DNA from: Methanococcus maripaludis C5
Lineage (GTDB): Archaea > AGJL01 > Methanococci > Methanococcales > Methanococcaceae
Reading direction: 5' to 3'
Length of the DNA: 64,000 bases
Assembly (NCBI RefSeq): GCF_000016125.1
Contig: NC_009135.1
Coordinates: forward strand, 1,716,762 to 1,780,761
Positions 25,793-34,844 of this stretch are shown here, piece after piece. Both the position numbers and the translations under genes were made by a program. The number at the start of each line of letters is the position of its first letter. Position 1 is the stretch's first letter. The notes beneath the pieces are model-generated. The model saw nothing but the letters and a program-made list of their open reading frames with translations. It was not told the DNA's origin and ran no database searches.

Positions 25793-27109
25793 GTGTATTT
25801 AATAGCAGATTGGAGAAGAACTCACTACTCAGAAGAAGTAATTCCTGAAATGGACGGTCAGGAAGTTATTTTGATGGGTTGGGTTCACTCAATAAGGGCG
25901 TTAGGAAAACTCGCATTTGTAATTTTGAGAGACAGGGAAGGAACAATTCAAGCAGTAGTTCCAAAACAGAAAGTTGACGAAGAAACATTTGCAATCGCAA
26001 AAAAATTGGGAAAAGAAGACATAATTGCAATTAGGGGAAAAGTAGTTGCAAACGAAAAAGCTCCAAAAGGATTTGAAGTAATTCCTATAGAAATAAGAGT
26101 TCTTAACAAAGCTGATGCACCGCTTCCACTTGATCCTTCAGAAAAAGTTGCTGCAGAAATCGATACAAGACTCGACAAAAGGTTTTTAGATATCAGAAGA
26201 CCAAAAATTCAGGCAATATTTAAAATAAGATCTGAAATGTTAAGGTCAATTAGAAAAACATTTGCAGACGGCGGATTTGTTGAGGTAAACACTCCAAAAT
26301 TGGTTGCAAGTGCAACAGAAGGTGGAACTGAATTATTCCCTATTTCATACTTTGAAAAAGAAGCATTTTTAGGTCAAAGCCCACAGCTTTACAAACAGAT
26401 GATGATGGCTGGTGGATTCGACAAAGTGTTCGAAATTGCACAGATTTTCAGGGCAGAGGAACACAACACGAGAAGACACTTAAACGAAGCAATTTCAATC
26501 GATACAGAAATGTCATTTGTAAACGAAAAAGATGCTATGGCAATGCTTGAAAAAGTAGTTTACAATTGTTACGCAGATATCGAATACAACAGACCTCAAG
26601 AAATTGAACTTTTAGAATTAAACTGGGAAATTCCTGAAAAAACATTCGATAAAATAACTTACACCGAAGCAATCGATATTGCAAATGCAAAAGGCGTAGA
26701 AATTGAATGGGGAGAAGATTTATCAAGAGCTGCTGAAAGAGCAGTTGGTGACGAAATGGGCGGCCTTTACTTTATTACTGAATGGCCAACACAGACAAGA
26801 CCATTTTACACCCTTCCACACAAACACGACAATAAAGTTTGTAAAGCATTTGACTTGATGTACAAAGAACTTGAAATATCATCAGGAGCTCAAAGAGTTC
26901 ACAAATACGACCTTTTAGTTGAAAACATCTCAAACATGGGCATGAATCCAGATTCATTTGAGACTTACCTTGAAGCATTCAAATTTGGAATGCCTCCACA
27001 CGCAGGATGGGGACTTGGTGCTGACAGGTTTGCAATGGTTTTAACCGCACAGGATAACATCAGAGAATGTGTGTTATTCCCAAGAGACAGGCAAAGATTA
27101 ACTCCATAA
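25793..27109 (+). CDS. aspS: Aspartyl-tRNA synthetase, archaeal type
   Basis: 438 residues, class II synthetase. An N-terminal OB-fold anticodon domain (residues ~15-100) is followed by motif 2 around [14 protein letters not shown] and motif 3 [13 protein letters not shown]. Archaeal-type AspRS is often non-discriminating and also charges tRNA-Asn; this cannot be settled here. I prefer a GTG start at 25793 (product MYLIADWRR) because GGTGA lies 4 nt upstream; the ATG one codon earlier would be only 1 nt from it. Confidence 0.93.
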   Translation: MYLIADWRRTHYSEEVIPEMDGQEVILMGWVHSIRALGKLAFVILRDREGTIQAVVPKQKVDEETFAIAKKLGKEDIIAIRGKVVANEKAPKGFEVIPIEIRVLNKADAPLPLDPSEKVAAEIDTRLDKRFLDIRRPKIQAIFKIRSEMLRSIRKTFADGGFVEVNTPKLVASATEGGTELFPISYFEKEAFLGQSPQLYKQMMMAGGFDKVFEIAQIFRAEEHNTRRHLNEAISIDTEMSFVNEKDAMAMLEKVVYNCYADIEYNRPQEIELLELNWEIPEKTFDKITYTEAIDIANAKGVEIEWGEDLSRAAERAVGDEMGGLYFITEWPTQTRPFYTLPHKHDNKVCKAFDLMYKELEISSGAQRVHKYDLLVENISNMGMNPDSFETYLEAFKFGMPPHAGWGLGADRFAMVLTAQDNIRECVLFPRDRQRLTP

Positions 27110-27196
27110 TCATGCCTTTTTGGTCTTAACTCCAATGATACAGATATATATAACAAGAAATTCAAGTTATGTTATTTTCCAGAAAAGGTGAAATCT

Positions 27197-27496
27197 ATGG
27201 TTTCTAAAGATGATGTATTGAACGCATTAAAACAGGTAGCAGATCCGCACATGGGAATCAGCATTGTTGAGATGGGACTCATATCCGATGTGGAAGTTGG
27301 GGATGAAGGTGTAGTTTCATTCACACTTACACCTACAAACCCAGGCTGTATGAGCGTAATTCACATGGCTGGTGGCGCAAAACAGGTTGTAGCTGATCTT
27401 GAAGGCGTTAAAAAAGTTAACGTGACAGTCAAAGGACACATGATGGAAGAAGACATAAACAAAATTTTAAGCGATGAACCCATCGAAAAACAATAA
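27197..27496 (+). CDS. MIP18/PaaD-family (DUF59) iron-sulfur assembly protein
   Basis: 99 residues of the DUF59/MIP18 fold: DVLNALKQVADPHMGISIVEMGLI at the N-terminus and a TPTNPGCMSVIHMAGG segment with the family's conserved cysteine. Relatives aid cytosolic Fe-S cluster assembly or carry Fe-S-linked functions. Start ATG at 27197 follows GGTGAAATCT. It stands alone between aspS and hisS. Confidence 0.82.
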   Translation: MVSKDDVLNALKQVADPHMGISIVEMGLISDVEVGDEGVVSFTLTPTNPGCMSVIHMAGGAKQVVADLEGVKKVNVTVKGHMMEEDINKILSDEPIEKQ

Positions 27497-27559
27497 TTTT
27501 TTACTTTTTTCATTTGTAATTTAAAATTTACACACTTAAATTTGTTAGAGTTGATGTTG

Positions 27560-28810
27560 ATGTTTCAAAAACCTAAAGGTACACGGGATTTTTTACCTGA
27601 AGAAATGAAAAAAAGGAAAGTAATCGAAAAAAAACTTAGAAAAGTTTTTGACAGTTATAATTTTTCCGAAATAAACACGCCTACATTTGAAAGCTTTGAG
27701 TTGCTCTCTAAAAAAACAGGTGACGAAATTAGAACACAGCTTTTTGTTTTCAAGGACCATGGAAATAGGGAAATGGGTTTAAGGCCTGAACTGACCTCTT
27801 CAGTTGCAAGGTTCTACATAAACGAATTTAAGAATACTCCAAAACCGGTAAAACTTTACTACTTTACAAACTGTTTTAGGTATGAAAATCCTCAAGCTGG
27901 AAGGTACAGGGAATTTTGGCAGATGGGATCCGAATTAATTGGAAGTAAAAAGCCTATTGCTGATGCAGAAGTTATAAACATGGCAATAGACGGTTTAAAA
28001 GAAATCAACATGGATTTCGAAATAAATATTGGACACCTCGGTGTTTTAAAAGGTGTTTTTGAAAAATACGATCTTTCAGACGACGAAGGAACTGAAATAA
28101 GACGTCTTATTGATAAAGAAGATATGGAAGGATTAAAAACAGTTTTAAGCAGAATAGAATCCGAAAAGAACATTGAAATTTCGAAAAAAGTATTTGAAGT
28201 TTTAGAATTAAAAGGCGGAAGGGAAGTAATTTCCAAATTAAAAGAAAAATTAGCTGAATTTGAAAGTTCAGTGGAAGCTTTAGAAAATCTTGACAGCATT
28301 CTTGAATTTGTGCCTCATGAATACATTATTAACTTTGGAATTGCAAGGGGACTTGACTACTACACAGGAATGGTCTTTGAAATTTACGGAAAAAGAGAAG
28401 GTGCAAGACAGGTATGTGGTGGTGGAAGGTATGATAATTTAATCGAGCTCTTCGAAGGTGAGCCAAGCCCTGCTGTTGGATTTGCATATGGTTTTGACAG
28501 GATTATGTTAAATATTGATGATTTTCAAGTTGAAGAAGAAGCAATATTTGTAGTTCCTGTTAAAAGTAGCGATATGTTGCTTAATGAATGTTTTAAAATT
28601 GCAAAAACATTAAGAGACGCTGGAAAATCCGTAGAATTAGATTTAATGGGCAGAAAATTAAATAAGGCACTTAACTATGCAAACAACAAAGGCATCAAAA
28701 AAGTACTGATTGTCGGTGAAAATGACATTTCGGAAGGAAAAGTTGCTTTGAAAAATATGGAAACCGGAGAACAGTCATTAATTGAGTTAAATGATATTTT
28801 AACTATCTAA
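27560..28810 (+). CDS. hisS: Histidyl-tRNA synthetase
   Basis: 416 residues, class II synthetase with HisRS-specific signatures: motif 2 [33 protein letters not shown] (HisA box) and the [10 protein letters not shown] loop, then an anticodon-binding domain. Several in-frame starts precede 27560; I choose the ATG giving [15 protein letters not shown], where homologues start. The region upstream has no clean GGTGA. Confidence 0.93.
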
Positions 28811-28837
28811 TTTAATTTTTTAATTAAAAAAGTAAAA

Positions 28838-29107
28838 TTATTTCGTAAGAATTATTTCGATTGTGGATACGTTTATGGATTTTCCATCTTCGCTCTGCAC
28901 ATGGTCAGTTCCCAAATTTATTTCTTTAATCTTAATTTCTGACATGAATCTTTTTCTAACCATTTCTTCAACGTCAACAGCCCTGCTGATTGCCTTGCCT
29001 CTGGCTTTTATAATGACTTCATCAGCATTTTCGGAGTTAAATTGAGTAATCACTGCAAGGACGTAGTTCATCACGCCTTTGTTTCCAACGTACACCGTAT
29101 TATCCAT
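28838..29107 (-). CDS. albA: DNA/RNA-binding protein Alba
   Basis: 89 residues of the Alba fold: [21 protein letters not shown], then [23 protein letters not shown] with the conserved basic strand. Alba dimers bind DNA and RNA and help compact archaeal chromatin. Start ATG at 29107 follows AGGAGGGATAC, a strong ribosome site fitting an abundant protein. Confidence 0.93.
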   Translation of the reverse strand: MDNTVYVGNKGVMNYVLAVITQFNSENADEVIIKARGKAISRAVDVEEMVRKRFMSEIKIKEINLGTDHVQSEDGKSINVSTIEIILTK

Positions 29108-29218
29108 CGTATCCCTCCTTAAAATTAACATATTAATTTTGATATATATAATTTATTAATTAATCCTTATCGCAGGGACTTAAATATGGAGATTGATTAA
29201 AACGTTTTTGGTGCAAAT

Positions 29219-29896
29219 ATGGCCAATTTAGATTTAAAAATGGATATTAAAGGACTTAACGCTATTTCTTCAACGCTTTTTGACTGGGACATCCTAAAAA
29301 AACTTTCAGGATATATCGTTTTTACTGAATATATTGGAAGAGGACACAGGGGGGTAGTTTTTAAAGCATTTAGCGATAAATATGTTGATGAAAATGGAAA
29401 TCATATTATTTTAGCAGTAAAAATTCCAAGACTCGATACTCCAAAAATCACGATTCCACACGAGGGAAAAATTTTAGAAAAAACCAATTCATTTGGAGTT
29501 GGCCCAAAAGTTTACGAGTACTCTGAAGCCCATATGGTGATGGAATACGTTGATGGGGAAATGTTAAAAGACTGTATTGATGATTTGACTCCAGAAGAAG
29601 TTTTATTTGTAATCGAAGAAACTTTAAGGCAGTGTTTGCGTTTAGATCTTCATAAAATTGATCACACTGAAATTCAGGGTGGAAAGCACATAATGGTTTC
29701 AAAAAAAGGAATTTATATTATAGATTTCGATAAGGCGCGTGAACACAGCCCTAAAAACTTTACAAGCGCAATGTCTTTATTATTCGGGGAAAACTATATA
29801 TCAAAGAAAATAATGCATTTATTAAACCTTTCAGAAGAAAAGATTATATTATTTAGAAAATATGCAAAAAATTATAAAACATTGTTTAAAAACTAA
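29219..29896 (+). CDS. Archaeal protein-kinase-like protein
   Basis: 225 residues of a minimal eukaryote-like kinase fold: glycine-rich loop IGRGHRGVVFKA (39-50), AVKIPR with the ATP lysine (68), and IIDFDKA as the likely DFG-equivalent metal site. The HxD catalytic loop is not canonical, so activity is uncertain. This matches a predicted archaeal Ser/Thr kinase family (COG2112 type). GGTGCAAAT precedes the ATG. Its end leads into the PAC2 gene, 19 bp on. Confidence 0.7.
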   Translation: MANLDLKMDIKGLNAISSTLFDWDILKKLSGYIVFTEYIGRGHRGVVFKAFSDKYVDENGNHIILAVKIPRLDTPKITIPHEGKILEKTNSFGVGPKVYEYSEAHMVMEYVDGEMLKDCIDDLTPEEVLFVIEETLRQCLRLDLHKIDHTEIQGGKHIMVSKKGIYIIDFDKAREHSPKNFTSAMSLLFGENYISKKIMHLLNLSEEKIILFRKYAKNYKTLFKN

Positions 29897-29915
29897 ATGG
29901 ATTTATGGCGATAAA

Positions 29916-30668
29916 ATGGTAAAAATTATTGAGAATGAATTAATCGATGCAGAACCTTTAAAAGATGCGGTTTTAATCGAAGGACTTCCTGGAATCGGGC
30001 ACGTTGGAAGGGTAGCCGCAGAACACATTGTTGAAGAATTCAACGGTGAAAAAGTTCTCGAACTTTATTGCGACGATTTTCCACCACAAATCGTTGTAAA
30101 AGACGATGGAACAATTGAATTCATGAAAAACGAATTCTATCTTGTAAAAGAACCAGTTCCAATGGTAATCGTTCTTGGAAATACCCAAGCATTATCTCCA
30201 AAAGGGCAGTACGTTCTTTCAGAAAGAATTGTGGATATTGCAATGAAATATGGGGCTAAAAAAACATACACGCTTGGCGGATTTGGAATTGGAAAAATTT
30301 CAGACGATTTAAAAGTGTTTGTAGCTTCAACTTCAAAAGAAATTTCTGAAGAACATAAAGAACTTGGTGCAGAATTTAGAACTGATGGCGGAAGCATAAT
30401 TGGTGCAGCAGGTTTAATGCTTAAATTTTCAAAATTAAAAGGAATTGAAGGAATTTGTTTAATGGGTGAAACTCCAGGTTATTTGGTTGACCCAAAATCT
30501 GCTGGAAATGTGCTTGAAATACTTGCAAAAGCAATCGGGTTTGAAATCGACATGAAAAAACTCGATGAAAGAGCAAAAGAAATGGAAAAATTCTTAGAAA
30601 AAGTGCAAATGCAGGAGCAAGGAATGCAAGCTCCACAAAATCACGATGATTTAAGCTACATCGGATAA
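29916..30668 (+). CDS. Proteasome assembly chaperone (PAC2) family protein
   Basis: 250 residues of the PAC2 family (COG2047): LIEGLPGIGHVGRVAAEHIVEEF, FPPQIVV, TLGGFGIG and LMGETPGYLVDPKSA. Related archaeal PbaA/PbaB proteins bind or aid proteasome assembly. The tail ends SYIG, with a tyrosine third from the end, near but not identical to the HbYX proteasome-docking tail. Start ATG at 29916 follows GGCGATAAA. Confidence 0.8.
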   Translation: MVKIIENELIDAEPLKDAVLIEGLPGIGHVGRVAAEHIVEEFNGEKVLELYCDDFPPQIVVKDDGTIEFMKNEFYLVKEPVPMVIVLGNTQALSPKGQYVLSERIVDIAMKYGAKKTYTLGGFGIGKISDDLKVFVASTSKEISEEHKELGAEFRTDGGSIIGAAGLMLKFSKLKGIEGICLMGETPGYLVDPKSAGNVLEILAKAIGFEIDMKKLDERAKEMEKFLEKVQMQEQGMQAPQNHDDLSYIG

Positions 30669-30676
30669 TTTTTATT

Positions 30677-31351
30677 TTAAAATCTTAAACCTTGTTCTTT
30701 TAAAAATCCAGAAATCTGTCTTTTCAAGTGTTCATCTTCTGACTGTATTCCTTGAGGATACACAAATGCGTTATCGTCTATATTTATTCGAGGATAGTCC
30801 ATTTCGAGAGTTACTTCTTCTAAAAGACATTTTTTAAGGAACATTGTAGTTTTTGTAAGGTTCATGAGTGACGGGGATTTAAATGGTGCATTATTTCTTG
30901 GCAATCTCCATTTAGTTCCATAGTAAGAGATGTAATCAGGATTTATCAAAATAAAGACTTCACCATATATTTCAAGAACTAATGTCCATGAGAAAATTCC
31001 TCTTGTAAAACCTAAAAGTCTTCCTAAATACGAAGTTTTAGGGTTATCATAGCATACTTTTAGAGTCCTACCTACGATTCTTGAAAGTGCTTCTTTTGAA
31101 TGGATATCTTTTGGATTCGTTGGAAGTGAAGTTTTTGGCAAAATGTTTGTTGGAACACATTTTAACGGTTTTATCATGTGCAATGCACTAAGCGGATAAA
31201 AATAGTGATGATTTTTTTTATTTAACATCACCACCCCTTCAATTAACCCATTAAAATCGCATTTTACGATTTTTCCCCGGTAAGTATTAAATGACTTGTT
31301 TAGCGTAAATTCTGCAAGGACATCCTTACAAAGTGCTTTTTTTGGTTTCAA
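30677..31351 (-). CDS. Conserved methanococcal protein of unknown function
   Basis: 224 residues, basic, with no signal peptide or membrane helix. Mostly beta-rich segments in the middle (GRLLGFTRGIFSWTLVLEIYGEVFILINPDYISYYG), followed by a mixed C-terminal half. The GRLLGF...LVLEIYGE part is faintly like PRC-barrel strands, but I would not assign it. Start TTG follows GGAGG by seven bases. Transcribed with the orientation of ftr and downstream of it. Confidence 0.6.
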   Translation of the reverse strand: MKPKKALCKDVLAEFTLNKSFNTYRGKIVKCDFNGLIEGVVMLNKKNHHYFYPLSALHMIKPLKCVPTNILPKTSLPTNPKDIHSKEALSRIVGRTLKVCYDNPKTSYLGRLLGFTRGIFSWTLVLEIYGEVFILINPDYISYYGTKWRLPRNNAPFKSPSLMNLTKTTMFLKKCLLEEVTLEMDYPRINIDDNAFVYPQGIQSEDEHLKRQISGFLKEQGLRF

Positions 31352-31419
31352 AATAAAACCTCCTGATCAAATAGTCGTGTAAATTGCAATATGTAAAAAA
31401 TAAAATTAGTTAAAAAGAA

Positions 31420-32328
31420 TTAGAATAATTCTTGTAATTTTATTTGGAAAGGACCTAATTTTCCACCGTAGTTTCCTGCAGTGATCTTTTTAACGTCTGG
31501 AATTGTTACAGCAGCTTTAATTCCTGCTTTCATAGCAGCAGCAACTGAAGCTTCGTCAATACCATCGATAACGATTTCATAAACTCCGTTAACATCTGCT
31601 GGAATTTCGCTTCCTTCAACAGTGTCTTTTAATGTAGGGCACATTTTTTCGTTTGTAGTTGCAGCCATGAAGCTGTATTTAGGGTTTGTGTATCCTACTT
31701 TACTTCCTGAAGCAACGATTCCGCCAGTAAATGGCGTAATTGTTTTTTCAACTGCATTGATCGCATCGATTGCAGCTTCTGCAGCCATTAATGCAGCCAT
31801 ATTGTTTTCAGCCATAATGAAGAAGTTACCTCCTGCAACTCCTTTTCTAATTCCAAGTTTGCTTTCAATGAGGAAGTCTCCACCCATGATTGGAACTGAG
31901 TAAAGTGTTTTTCCGCATTCTTCGCATTTTACTTTTTTCTCGTATCCGTCACCGAAGTATTTTAATTTGAAACCAACTTTCAATTCTTCTGTAGCATCTT
32001 CGCCCATTGCGTTGAATACTGCGGTTGTTGGAGCAGTTAATACACACTGTCCGATTCTTTCTAATAATTGGTGTTCTAATTCTGCTTTTTTAGGGTGGCA
32101 GATTTCAATGATGTATCCTGGTCTTCCGTCAGGTGTTTCTGCAGGGGATACGTATTTTTCAATACCTGCTTCAGCTGGGCACATGATAACTGAGCATGCA
32201 AATCCTGTTGCTTCAGTTGCAGCCGCTTTTGCTAATCTTTCTGTTGCTGCTGTGATCAATACTCTTGAAACCCAGATAGGGAATCCTTCTGCGAATGTAT
32301 CTTCAATTACTACACCGTTTAGTTCCAT
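31420..32328 (-). CDS. ftr: Formylmethanofuran:tetrahydromethanopterin formyltransferase
   Basis: 302 residues. Transfers the formyl group from formylmethanofuran to tetrahydromethanopterin, the second step of CO2 reduction to methane. Family features: [64 protein letters not shown], and [20 protein letters not shown] pair at 135-138 sits in a loop that, as I remember it, has no cysteines in Ftr of some other methanogens. GGAGG precedes the ATG. Cytoplasmic tetramer in studied species. Confidence 0.95.
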   Translation of the reverse strand: MELNGVVIEDTFAEGFPIWVSRVLITAATERLAKAAATEATGFACSVIMCPAEAGIEKYVSPAETPDGRPGYIIEICHPKKAELEHQLLERIGQCVLTAPTTAVFNAMGEDATEELKVGFKLKYFGDGYEKKVKCEECGKTLYSVPIMGGDFLIESKLGIRKGVAGGNFFIMAENNMAALMAAEAAIDAINAVEKTITPFTGGIVASGSKVGYTNPKYSFMAATTNEKMCPTLKDTVEGSEIPADVNGVYEIVIDGIDEASVAAAMKAGIKAAVTIPDVKKITAGNYGGKLGPFQIKLQELF

Positions 32329-32629
32329 GTTATTCCTCCGTACTTCTTATATAGACAGAAAAAATATGAAAAAACTATTATTAATATTTTTTTATTTGAT
32401 TTTGGAAAATAAGGGCATTAATAGCCTTTAAAAAGAAAATAACAGTTAATAATTCCCAATTTTTTATAAAAAAGCCTTTTAGTCAATATTCAAAAATCCC
32501 CTTCCAACGATATGCGAGATTCTAAGGCATTCTGGAATTAATTTTAGAATTTAAATTTATTCATCTAAAACACTAATATTAAATGGCCCAAAAGGGCTCT
32601 TTAAATGATATTTACTATTACTATTTACT
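32329..32629. other. Spacer with a duplicated DUF99 3' end and a terminator-like hairpin
   Basis: 32466-32539 repeats, at about 97% identity, the end of the DUF99 gene at 33048-33122. A GCCC-AAAA-GGGC hairpin at 32584-32596, with T-rich flank on the minus strand, probably ends the ferritin-like transcript. TATA-like tracts lie near 32345-32352 and 32375-32385 for ftr. Confidence 0.6.
32466..32539 (-). repeat. Partial duplicate of the DUF99 gene 3' end (copy at 33048-33122)
   Basis: About 74 bp matching 33048-33122 apart from one A in a homopolymer and two substitutions. On the minus strand both still encode the same last residues (…CLRISHIVGRGFLNID, stop). The copy lies on the far side of the ferritin-like gene, so that gene is bracketed by direct repeats. 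Confidence 0.9.
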
Positions 32630-32938
32630 TCATTTACTTTTTAGCTTTTCAATTTCTTCCTCAACTTCTTCTGCACCTCCGGCATAGAATTTTTCTTCAT
32701 CTGGGCTAAGCTCTTTTAAAAGTCTTAAGAACTCTCCAGCGTGTACTCTTTCCTCGTCAGCTATATCCTTTAAGACCTCGATAGCAAGTTCGTTATCAGT
32801 TGATTCTGCTAACTGCATATAGAGCTGTATTGCTTCATATTCGGCCGCGATCATAAAACGTATAGAACGAATTAATTCCTCATCAGTTAATTTTCTGTCT
32901 TTTGCAACCCCTGCAAATGGATGTCCAAAATCTGGCAT
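32630..32938 (-). CDS. Ferritin-like protein of the encapsulin-cargo type
   Basis: 102 residues, a two-helix ferritin-like unit: E33 in FMIAAEYEAIQLYMQLAE and E62/E63-x2-H66 in DIADEERVHAGEFLRLL, i.e. the E...ExxH metal site of short encapsulated ferritins, followed by an acidic tail (EEVEEEIEKLK). It resembles the domain fused to the encapsulin of Pyrococcus furiosus. It would form a diiron ferroxidase between two subunits. GGAGGG precedes the ATG. No encapsulin gene is in the window. Confidence 0.8.
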   Translation of the reverse strand: MPDFGHPFAGVAKDRKLTDEELIRSIRFMIAAEYEAIQLYMQLAESTDNELAIEVLKDIADEERVHAGEFLRLLKELSPDEEKFYAGGAEEVEEEIEKLKSK

Positions 32939-33061
32939 AAAAAACCCTCCTTCTTTTCTTATATTTTAATAATTTTCTTTTTTTACTTAAAAATAACTTT
33001 GGGAATATTTACATATTAGACATACTTCATGTGCTTTTTTGCCCACTATAAAAAAAGCCTT

Positions 33062-33613
33062 TTAGTCAATATTCAAAAATCCTCTTCCAACAATATGCGA
33101 GATTCTAAGGCATTCTGGAATTTTACTTCTAAGCCTTGTTTTTTTAATTATTTTGCACGCATCTTCAAAATTTATTCCGATATTTTGAATGAATATGTTT
33201 TCAAAAGGTACAGGTTTTGGAAATGAGTCTAACATTTCAATTTTTTCTGGAAATTCAAAAAAATGTTTTTTCAAAGCAGATTTTATCTTTAAAAGATCGG
33301 GTTCCTTTTCCATGATTGCAATTACTGGAATTTTTGTTTCATTGTAAATTTTAACAATATCTGCAATATTAAAACCGCCAAATGTAACTCCATCTAAAAA
33401 AATAGCATTTATTTTTGTAAAATGTTTATCTTTTACAATTTTTAAAATTTTTTCAGTCGAATCAAAGTCATCCTTTTCTATTTTTTTAAAGCATATCTCA
33501 TCGACTATGGAGTTTCCCCTCATGTAAGTTCCAATAATCAGCGCTTCTTTGTCAGATTTATTAAATGGCGCATCATCGATTCCAATAACTCCAATTTCAT
33601 CTTTGTATTCCAA
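33062..33613 (-). CDS. DUF99 family protein
   Basis: 183 residues of the archaeal DUF99 (COG1628) family, distantly related to endonuclease V: IGVIGIDDAPFNK, DEICFKKIEKDDFDST, AIFLDGVTFGGFNIADI and SHIVGRGF. The paired acidic residues of IDDAP are a possible metal site, but no activity is established. Start is probably TTG at 33613 after GGGATAGT. It abuts coaBC (10 bp) and is probably co-transcribed. Its last ~60 bp are duplicated at 32466. Confidence 0.8.
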   Translation of the reverse strand: MEYKDEIGVIGIDDAPFNKSDKEALIIGTYMRGNSIVDEICFKKIEKDDFDSTEKILKIVKDKHFTKINAIFLDGVTFGGFNIADIVKIYNETKIPVIAIMEKEPDLLKIKSALKKHFFEFPEKIEMLDSFPKPVPFENIFIQNIGINFEDACKIIKKTRLRSKIPECLRISHIVGRGFLNID

Positions 33614-33623
33614 ACTATCCCTT

Positions 33624-34814
33624 TTAGAGATTATTTACAATTTCAACAATTTTTTTAGATATCTCATCCTTAGTTCCAGAAACTTTAAGGGTATTTTCTC
33701 TATCAATAATCAAAACTTCGTTTGAATCATCGCCAAAATAATGTTTTGAAAGGTCGTTTGCAATAATTACGTCCAATCCATATTTTTGAAGTCTTGATTG
33801 TGCTTTTTCCTTTAATTCGTCTAAATCTATTCCGTATTCTGCCTTGTATCCTACAATAATTTTTTCAGGGAATTTTTTCCTTAATTCTTCTAAAACTTTT
33901 GGAGTTTGTTTTAATTTTATAGTCTGTGTTTCTATATCTGAACTTAATTTTCCTTCAAAATTAGTTTCAGGAGCATAATCTGAAATTGCAGCACACGAAA
34001 TAATTATATCTGCACTTTCACCAAGTTCAAGCGCTTTTTCAAGCATTTCTTTTGAAGTACCAACATTTTCGGATTTTATGTAGTATGGAACATCTTTTCC
34101 AAGCCCTTTTATCACCTCAACATCGTAATCATTCCTGCAAAATTCTTCTGCAAGTGAAACGCCAGTTTTTCCAGAAGAAAGGTTTGTAATTACTCTGACT
34201 TTATCAATTGGTTCCGCAGTTCCACCTGACAAAATAAGCACTTTTTTACTTTTTTCATTTTTATCAGAAAATACATCAATCGCAAACTTTGAAACGTCTT
34301 CAATTGAAATTGCTTTTGCTTTTTCTTCTTCCATTTTTGAGCCCATTACAAAAACGTTATTTTTTTCAGAAAGGTTTTTTATGTGGGGCTTAACAGTATC
34401 AAGCATGTTCTGGTGCATTGACGGAGCAATTATAATTGGTTTTTTTTCTAAAAACATCATTGCAGTCGTGTTTACAATGTTATCTGCGAGATTCAGTGAA
34501 ATTTTAGATATTATATTGGCAGTTGCCGGAAAAACTATCATTCCATCGCAGTTATTGTATAAATCAACATGTTCGATTTTTCCAGTGATTTTGTCCATTA
34601 CTTCGTTTCCGCATCCAAATTCAAGCGAGTATTTTCCAACAATATCTTTTGTTTCTTCAGTCATTATGCAGTAAACTTCAGCACCGTGTCTGATTAATTC
34701 TCTCATCAATCTTGGCGCTTCAATTGCTGCAATTGATGAAGTAACTGCTACAACGAGTTTTTTACCATCAAGCAATTTTGATTTTGCTCCGTGAAGTGTT
34801 TTTGTAGGGTGCAT
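33624..34814 (-). CDS. coaBC: Bifunctional phosphopantothenoylcysteine decarboxylase / phosphopantothenate-cysteine ligase
   Basis: 396 residues, coenzyme A synthesis. The N-terminal flavoprotein half has VAVTSSIAAIEAPRLMREL, the conserved PSMHQNM motif and a DGMIVFPATANIISK segment. The C-terminal ligase half starts near SKKVLILSGGTAEPIDKVRVITNLSSGKTG and has the CAAISDYAPE and VGYKAEYG segments. GGAGATTTAA precedes the ATG. Lies between pyk (upstream) and DUF99 on one strand. Confidence 0.92.
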   Translation of the reverse strand: MHPTKTLHGAKSKLLDGKKLVVAVTSSIAAIEAPRLMRELIRHGAEVYCIMTEETKDIVGKYSLEFGCGNEVMDKITGKIEHVDLYNNCDGMIVFPATANIISKISLNLADNIVNTTAMMFLEKKPIIIAPSMHQNMLDTVKPHIKNLSEKNNVFVMGSKMEEEKAKAISIEDVSKFAIDVFSDKNEKSKKVLILSGGTAEPIDKVRVITNLSSGKTGVSLAEEFCRNDYDVEVIKGLGKDVPYYIKSENVGTSKEMLEKALELGESADIIISCAAISDYAPETNFEGKLSSDIETQTIKLKQTPKVLEELRKKFPEKIIVGYKAEYGIDLDELKEKAQSRLQKYGLDVIIANDLSKHYFGDDSNEVLIIDRENTLKVSGTKDEISKKIVEIVNNL

Positions 34815-34844
34815 TTAAATCTCCTTTTTTAAGCGGTTGTTTGA

